Assembly (NCBI GenBank): GCA_037127255.1
Contig: JBANSL010000002.1
Coordinates: forward strand, 8,104,001 to 8,168,000
Origin: Persicaria tinctoria
Lineage: Eukaryota; Streptophyta; Magnoliopsida; Caryophyllales; Polygonaceae
Direction: 5' to 3'
DNA: 64,000 nt
The notes under the pieces were generated by a model. The model ran no database searches, was not told the origin of the DNA, and saw only the letters and a program-made list of their open reading frames with translations. A program made the translations under genes and the position numbers. This document shows, piece by piece, positions 58,901-64,000 of this stretch (within the stretch, counting starts at the first letter, position 1; every line of letters starts with the position of its first letter).

Positions 58901-59244
58901 TTTGAGTTGATTATTACCTATAAATCTTTCCTACATTTCACATGTGATGTGTTTCGATATTAGATCTTGATCTGTTAGTAAAATATTCTGTTTTGTAGTA
59001 AAGGATCTAGTCGATCTTCTAGTGGTTTTGATTCCAGCTGTAACTTGATAATACTTAGTATTTTTGTCTTCCAGGTGAAGGTGTCTAATCTTAGCTCTTT
59101 GTTTCCAAAATTTATGATTAAATTCAAGAAGTCGAAATTTCTTTTGTTCTAACCTTGCAAGCTTCTCTTCTTTTATTGAAGATATGTTTCCCCATGGCAT
59201 TCTGTCTTGAAGAGCCTTGATTTGAAGATCCACTTGGACAAGTT
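55945..59244 (-). mobile_element. Degraded L1-type LINE: reverse transcriptase, zf-RVT and RNase H
   Basis: On the minus strand, from 59244 down: a region before the reverse transcriptase ('AKIRHLHLEDKNTKYYQV'), the reverse transcriptase ('MAEDKSPGPDEYPPEFYKRY', 'NHYRPISLCNTIYKIISKIL', 'GAFVEGRSIQDN', 'LKLDMEKAYDKLN'), the thumb and 'YLGIPLVNGR' region, a zf-RVT segment ('NFLWKIKIDGLPTTNRLNRY', Cys-x2-Cys 'CSMCNQANEDATHLF') and an RNase H-like part ('IYKINVDDSFSQFGKRQVGG', 'EIKHIFREANSSA'). A T run at 55945-55953 is the poly(A) tail. Stops and frame changes (for example after 'AYDKLN') break the protein, and the endonuclease half is missing. 'gcttag' occurs at both ends (55939-55944, 59245-59250), a possible short target duplication. 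Confidence 0.92.
57392..57493 (-). repeat. 34-bp tandem repeat, three copies, inside the LINE
   Basis: 'acccatatactctcttcatt' plus 14 more bases repeats exactly at 57392, 57426 and 57460 (one change in the third). The unit is not a multiple of three, so each added copy shifts the frame, which by itself breaks the polyprotein here. Confidence 0.92.
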
Positions 59245-59250
59245 GCTTAG

Positions 59251-59537
59251 TATTTTACGGGGAAAATATTGTATAAGGTACGAGGACTTTACTAGTTATA
59301 CCTAAAGCTTGATAAATAAATTTATTATGTTATGAATTTTTGCATTTATTATAATAGAGAAACAGTTGGAGTTAGAATGCAATTTTTTTTCCAGAGATTT
59401 TGCTAGTTGGTTCTTTATTTAATTTTGGAGATTTTTTTAAGGAAGTTGTACAGAAGTTTCATAAAAAAAAATAAGTCTAAAGAAGTACAGTATAAAATCT
59501 CTATAGATTTAAATTGTTCCAAATTGATAGAGGGTAA
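59251..59537. other. Intergenic sequence
   Basis: No gene seen; AT-rich spacer between the LINE and the Tourist MITE. Confidence 0.4.
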
Positions 59538-59923
59538 GAGCATTAGCACTCATGGGGTAACCCCATTCGTCTCTCTCCTCGTAATATTTTGACACTTTAT
59601 TTTCCACTAACTCTACCCCATTCTTTAAAAAATTTGAACTTTTAACCCACATCCATAAGTTTAACCCATTACTATTTTTTGACCTTTATTTATACCCACC
59701 ACATATTTTTAACCAATTAAAATTTAATCAAAATAAAAAAAAATTGTAGGATCCCACTTTTATTATTTTTATAAAACAAAAATTGGACGGGGGAGGGGAT
59801 GTGATTACCCCTTCCCACTAAGGTTTCTCCTTCCTCTTCCTACAATAGGGTTGATTCCACGTCCATAAGTAAGGACGGGGAATCCTATATATGAGAAGGA
59901 AAAATCCACGAGTGCGGATGCTC
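59538..59923. mobile_element. Tourist-type (PIF/Harbinger) MITE
   Basis: The left end 'gagcattagcactcatggg' and the right-end complement 'gagcatccgcactcgtgga' are inverted repeats, flanked by TAA on both sides (59535-59537, 59924-59926), the 3-bp duplication of PIF/Harbinger elements. 386 bp, no coding capacity. Confidence 0.88.
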
Positions 59924-60068
59924 TAAGTTCAGTTTCTAAAAAAATGATAGGTTAGGTGCACTCTTTTACATTTTTAAAATTTCAATTATCTTCTATAATC
60001 TTAAAAAAAAAATACATTTTTACACAAAATTACATCGATTTTTTTTATAAGAAAGCCGCGCTGACATT

Positions 60069-60269
60069 TTGGAATATGATCCGACTCCGAGGGATCGATC
60101 ATCTCCCAATAGCATCATTCTGAATGAGATTTCGCACAAAGGAAACCGAGAGGTTGGAGATTTCATCAACAAAATCAAGGAGATAATCGTGCAATCCGGT
60201 CCGCCACCGTCACCGAGTTGTCATTGCGCCAGATGTGGGCCATGCAACCTCATAAAATTACTGGAGTAA
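60069..60269 (+). CDS. Short Cys-rich open frame, unknown
   Basis: A 66-codon frame ends 'SGPPPSPSCHCARCGPCNLI'. The C-x-C-x2-C-x2-C cluster after 'SGPPP' loosely recalls the 'GSRPP.C...C..C.PC' region of EPF/EPFL stomatal peptides, but spacing differs, the second half with its remaining cysteines is absent, and there is no signal peptide. More likely a gene fragment or chance frame. It is surrounded by MITEs. Confidence 0.2.
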   Translation: MEYDPTPRDRSSPNSIILNEISHKGNREVGDFINKIKEIIVQSGPPPSPSCHCARCGPCNLIKLLE

Positions 60270-60457
60270 AAATTGGTAGTCTGTGATAAGTAACGTTCCT
60301 TCATGAAAATTACTTCAAATTTTAAATTACCTGAAAGTTACTTTACAAGATTGAACTATCAGTTTATGTAAATTTAACTCCATAAAGTAAGTATATGAAA
60401 ATTTTAAATTCCACAGCTCAAAAGGTTAAAAAATCCAAGAGAGTGGATAAAATGTTA

Positions 60458-60692
60458 CTCCCTCTGTTTCAAAATAAAAGTCGTTTGTCTTTTTCTGCAC
60501 GTTTTTTTAGGAGATAAAAACACTATAAAATATTATTTTTTTATCAATTTTTTTAAATAATTTCATACTTAGTAGTCATAAGTATAAATTTATTTAAAAA
60601 AATTCATTAAAAAAACAATATTTTATATAGTTTTTACCTCATAAAAATACGTGTAAAAAAGTCAAACGACTTTTATTATGAAACAGAGGGAG
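60458..60692. mobile_element. Stowaway-type MITE
   Basis: Ends 'ctccctctgtttcaaaataa' and 'ttattatgaaacagagggag' are inverted; TA flanks both sides (60456-60457, 60693-60694). Arms include 'gcacgtttttttaggag' and its diverged partner near 60630-60655. Confidence 0.9.
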
Positions 60693-60838
60693 TAATTAAT
60701 AGATGGATCGATAGAAATTATGTAGTAGAAAAGGTTACACATTGAGGGTTATAGGTAATCCGAATTGATAAAATGGGTTTGATTGGTTTACTTTGTCAAG
60801 TTAAATTATTGATATTTAAATTCTTCGGAATTCACGTA

Positions 60839-61054
60839 AACTTTTTATAGTGACTGGTCCTGCCGCTTCGCGGCTCCATACCGCAGAAACCCCTTGCGGG
60901 ATTTTTGGCTCAGTACCACTTACGCAAAGTACGATCAGCGGTCGTAACCTCACCTACCTGCACACGGACCACTTCACCCCTCAAATGAGATTCGAACCCG
61001 AGACCTCTCCTTTGGGATACCTCACCCTTACCGCTAGAGTATAGAGGTCATTGG
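60839..61054 (-). mobile_element. tRNA-derived SINE with 8-bp target duplication
   Basis: On the minus strand, reading from 61054, an A-box-like 'tagcggtaagggtg' (61036-61023) is followed by the B box 'ggttcgaatc' (60997-60988), the two parts of an RNA polymerase III promoter. A tRNA-unrelated body follows, ending 'cactataaaaag'. Both sides carry 'ttcacgta' (60831-60838 and 61055-61062). Length of about 216 bp, promoter spacing and flanking repeats fit a plant SINE. The short A/T 3' end lacks a long poly(A). Confidence 0.85.
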
Positions 61055-61218
61055 TTCACGTATCCACTCCATCTAACTTCAAATTCCACTATTTTAAAAA
61101 ATATCCAAATTCCTAATTTCGATTCTTATCATCAATTCCAAGTTCCAACTAAACATATTTTGATACTTGAGAGAAGTTAGGTTCGTTTGGATGATTAGTT
61201 ATCATCACTTATATTATA

Positions 61219-61732
61219 CTCCCTCCGTCCAACAATACATGGACTTTTAGATGTAAATTTTTGTCCAGCTTTTAGGTTTTCTAGGTAAAAAGTTGTAATA
61301 ATTGGTATTGGTTTGTGTGTTGTTGACTTTTTAAAATAATTTGATTGGTTAAAATGTGTAGTGAGTGTTAAAAAATACTCCCTCCGTTCAACAAAACTTG
61401 ACGTTTTACTATTCATGCACGCTTTTTTAGGAGCTAAAAACTATATAAAATATCGACTTTTTAAATAATTTTTTTTAACAATTTCGTAGTTATTATTAAT
61501 AAGTACAAACTTGTTAAAAAAAATTTTAAAAAAAATGAATAATTTATATAGTTTTTATCATTTTAAAAAAGCGTGCGTGAATAGTAAACGACAAGTTTTG
61601 TTGAACGGAAGGAGTAATAAAATTTATGAAAAAAGTGAGTGCAATGATGATGTTTTTTTAAAAGTAAGGTAAGGTGTTTTATTAAAACTTGTGTAAAATG
61701 CTAAAAGACAATGTATTTTTAGACGGAGAATG
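61219..61732. mobile_element. Outer Stowaway-like MITE, split by a second MITE
   Basis: 'ctccctccgtccaacaatac' at the left and 'acaatgtatttttagacgga' near the right end are inverted, with TA at both sides (61217-61218, 61733-61734). Its body is interrupted by the MITE at 61378-61614; without it the element would be about 275 bp. Confidence 0.72.
61378..61614. mobile_element. Inner Stowaway MITE nested in another
   Basis: Ends 'ctccctccgttcaacaaaac' and 'gttttgttgaacggaaggag' are inverted with TA on both sides (61376-61377, 61615-61616). It shares 'ctattcatgcacgctttttt' with the element at 6478-6713, so both are one family. Confidence 0.9.
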
Positions 61733-61802
61733 TAAACAAGATATTTTAAAGTGATCAATGAAACTCCTCCCGCCCAAAAAATCACAAGAAATCACAGAAT
61801 GG

Positions 61803-63084
61803 CTATCTCCTCTTGTTGTTGCTGCCAATCAACAAAGCCAAGTAAAAGAGGATCCTGAAGATCAGCCCCCAAGCGAGCGTGATCAACAGGCAACTCCACT
61901 TGCTGAGCTCCGTCACCGCCCCCTGCGCCAGCACGTCCACCCCGCTCGTCACGCACGTCGTCGGCGTCAACGAAATCCCCAGGACCCCGCCCATCGCCTC
62001 CAGCAGCCGCTCCTTCGTGGCCTCGGGGACCGCCTCCAGCATCGTGTCGTCGAACATCTGGATCCCCCTCACGAAGCACCTGCCTGCGTCCTCGAACTCG
62101 TTCCTCATCACGCCCTCATAGGGGTACTTTTATCAGCGAGATGTAGTGGAACCAGATCCAGTAGTTCGGGATCCGGTTCCGATTGATGAAGAATCCGCTC
62201 ATCAGGAGGAAGTAGGCGAGGGTCGCTACCACGACCGTGTATCCGATCATCACGTTCGGGATCACGCCGGAGAGGAAGGAGACGAAGGCGTTTCCGGTGA
62301 AGAACGCGAGGAGAATCATCCAGAAGTAGAAGAGGAAACCGGAGCATCCTCCGGCGAGGCCGACAGCGGGGAATGTGATGGCGGCGAAGACGGCGGAGAG
62401 GAAGATCAGCCCCGGGATGGAGGTTATTGTGTGCGAGAGGACGTAGGAGGTTCTCCGGTAGGTGTTGTAGGCGGTTTCTCTCATGAAGATGTAACGCTCG
62501 TCGAGGAACCCCGGGAGCGCGTCGGAGCAGGTGTAGAAGATCGTGGCCACAGCGAAGGCGAAGAATCCGAGCCGCTCGTTGATTCCGTACCGGGAGTGGT
62601 CCAGGTGCCAGAACATGGTGGCAAGGATGAATCCGGTGACGACGACGCAGCCGAGGCGGACTCCGAACTGCTACGGCATCCGGCGGGAGTTCGTCATCGA
62701 TCGCCGCGAGAGAACCGCGATCTCCTTCCAGATCGGATTAGCGAATCTCGGCACCGTCTCCTCCGAAACATTGAGAGACGAAATTTCGACTGGTACGGTG
62801 GAATGGATCCATTGTCGGTTGAATTCGACAAGAGATTTGGTGCCGGCGGGAGAGGTCTCGAGTTCTCTGATGAGATCGAGGGCGAACTCGGACCAGTTCT
62901 CGTTGTCAGGGATGGGGTGACCGAAGGCGGAGAAAAAGGGCGGGAGGTTAGATGGGGGCCCACTGAAAACCGTTTGGCCGCTTGATAGGAAAATGAGGCG
63001 GTCTAACAACCCTAGGATTCGCCAGCTGGGCTGGTGTACGGACATGATCACGACTGAACCACTTTGTGCAATCCGCTGCAGCAC
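61803..63084 (-). pseudogene. ABCG half-transporter gene with nonsense and frameshift breaks
   Basis: The minus strand from 63084 encodes the C-terminal part of a plant ABCG (white-brown complex) transporter of the ABCG1/2/6/16/20 type: end of the ATPase domain ('VVIMSVHQPSWRILGLLDRL' with the H-loop His), the linker 'FGHPIPDNENWSEFALDLIR', then the membrane domain ('[20 protein letters not shown]', '[20 protein letters not shown]', end 'LALLIGSNNKRR'). A TAG stop at 62673-62671 stands where relatives have Glu in 'RRMPELFG', and one extra A in the run at 62131-62128 shifts the frame after 'YISLIK'. At 63084 the match begins right after 'tatgtttcag', which could be a real acceptor with upstream exons outside the window, or a truncation point. 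Such transporters export suberin or cutin precursors in Arabidopsis; this copy looks dead. Confidence 0.85.
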
Positions 63085-63628
63085 CTGAAACATATAGTAA
63101 GACCATCCGCAACAAAGAGTCACACGAATCAAAACTCATTTCAGCCACATCAGTAACTATTCATGCCACGTTAGCTTTCCACTAACTTTTCAGCTTTTTA
63201 CATTTTTCATACACAACAAAGAGTCGTGCGAATCAAAACTCACTTTACAAATTTTTATTTTTATTAAGCTAAATGTTGATTTATTTTACTTAAAATTTTT
63301 TGTTAATGATATTATTAATATTAATATTAATACGTATAATTAAAATTAAAAAAATGCACACAATTAAATTTAGAATTTTTTTTAAATTGATAAACTGAAA
63401 AACATTGAAACAAACAATTAAGGCTAACTATATGTAACCCAATACTAATTTTTTTTTATTAAAAAAAGTCGAACTTCATTGATTAATTAAAACGACATTA
63501 CACCTAAGATAACACATCAACTGAAACTCCAACTTAACAAACATATGACAAAATAAAACAACAACACATAAAATACGATGCGAAATGAAAGATACTTGAA
63601 ACATAACAATCGAGCGATAACAAACATA
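63085..63628. other. Probable Harbinger-like sequence next to the ABCG pseudogene
   Basis: After 'taa', the sequence 'gaccatccgcaac' resembles a Tourist/Harbinger end. 'caacaaagagtc..RcgaatcaaaactcaYtt' occurs twice (63110 and 63214). The far end lies outside the window, so an element is only inferred. Confidence 0.3.
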
Positions 63629-63961
63629 TTAGTCAATGCTCTCGTCAATGATCTTCCCTATCTTTGCTATCTTCACTCTCAGCTTGTGGTTCTCCATTGC
63701 TAGCTCAGAGATTTTTTCGGTAAGCTCCTGAATATGGTCGTCCTTACCATCAATTTTATACCCGAGTTCTGAATTATCTTTCTGCAGTCGGTGTTTCTTA
63801 TCCCGCAAAGTCGAGATCCTACGATGAAGAATGTCCATGGCTTCACGGCTTCCATCGTATAAAATCTCTTCAAGCTCCTCTTTGCGTAGTCGCTTGAGTT
63901 GATACTTGTCCTCTGCATCGAACCATGGCTCATTATAAAATCTCTTCCAATTATCGGCCAT
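63629..63961 (-). CDS. Coiled-coil protein of unknown family
   Basis: A 110-residue frame from the ATG at 63961, beginning 'MADNWKRFYNEPWFDAEDKY'. From about residue 24 to the end it is a charged heptad-like coiled coil ('LRKEELEEILYDGSREAMDI', 'LTEKISELAMENHKLRVKI'). No catalytic motif or membrane segment is seen. I do not recognise it; it may be the small protein of a Harbinger-type transposon given the neighbouring 'gaccatccgcaac' end, or a host gene whose upstream exons lie off the window. Confidence 0.4.
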   Translation of the reverse strand: MADNWKRFYNEPWFDAEDKYQLKRLRKEELEEILYDGSREAMDILHRRISTLRDKKHRLQKDNSELGYKIDGKDDHIQELTEKISELAMENHKLRVKIAKIGKIIDESID

Positions 63962-64000
63962 TTGAGTGAGGAGGGTATTTGGAAGTGAAAAGTGAACAAA

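Noticed and set aside
60069..60269. EPF/EPFL stomatal peptide
   Set aside because: Cysteine spacing differs, the second half of the domain and the signal peptide are missing; kept only as an unknown open frame.
62146..62985. 279-codon plus-strand frame
   Set aside because: It is antisense to the ABCG pseudogene, low in complexity (Glu, Gly, Asp rich) and without family motifs.

Overview
This window is nuclear DNA of a flowering plant. The evidence is spliced genes with GT-AG introns of about 80 to 1,250 bp, AT-rich intergenic DNA, a nuclear tRNA gene, and plant-only families (LHCA5, BKI1, CYP707A, WEB1, COR27). The proteins look eudicot; I cannot name the genus from sequence alone. There is no operon, phage, CRISPR array or other microbial-type system here.

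Layout. 1-2.3 kb: remains of LINE retrotransposons (reverse transcriptase on minus, RNase H end on plus). 2.35-3.5 kb: an F-box gene (minus). 3.5-7.4 kb: AT-rich DNA with a Pack-type terminal-inverted-repeat element carrying a promoter-plus-first-exon module, an LTR fragment and a Stowaway MITE. 7.6-11.4 kb: a seven-exon TMEM53/DUF829 gene (plus). 12.3-13.1 kb: BKI1 (plus). 14.3-16 kb: a hAT relic and hairpins. 18.0-22.3 kb: a ten-exon lipin-type phosphatidate phosphatase, PAH (plus). 23.2 kb: tRNA-Arg(CCT). 26.4-29.0 kb: WEB1 (plus). 29.5-30.8 kb: LHCA5 (minus, tail to tail with WEB1). 31.5-34.3 kb: a secreted-type alpha-amylase (minus). 37.9-38.9 kb: SCP2 (plus). 40.2-42.7 kb: CYP707A ABA 8'-hydroxylase (minus). 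43-52 kb: a gene-poor, repeat-rich tract. 52.0-53.9 kb: a COR27/COR28-type gene (minus) with evening-element and G-box motifs upstream. 54.4-61.7 kb: a transposon-dense block (Stowaway, a degraded LINE, a Tourist MITE, a tRNA-derived SINE, two nested MITEs). 61.8-63.1 kb: a broken ABCG transporter. 63.6-64.0 kb: a coiled-coil reading frame of unknown family.

The genes do not form one pathway; they are ordinary neighbours on a plant chromosome. Several touch light, hormone and stress biology (WEB1 chloroplast movement, LHCA5 photosystem I antenna, BKI1 brassinosteroid signalling, CYP707A abscisic acid breakdown, COR27 clock and cold), but the sequence gives no reason to see a functional cluster. 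Exon joins were checked by reading frame: every multi-exon model below keeps phase and ends at a stop codon.

The most unusual material is in the repeats: four very short poly(A)-ended insertions flanked by direct repeats plus a longer retroposed piece with a 15-bp duplication, a Pack-like element, a long near-perfect hairpin, an intronic hairpin in COR27, and a 201-bp tandem duplication in the WEB1 leader intron.
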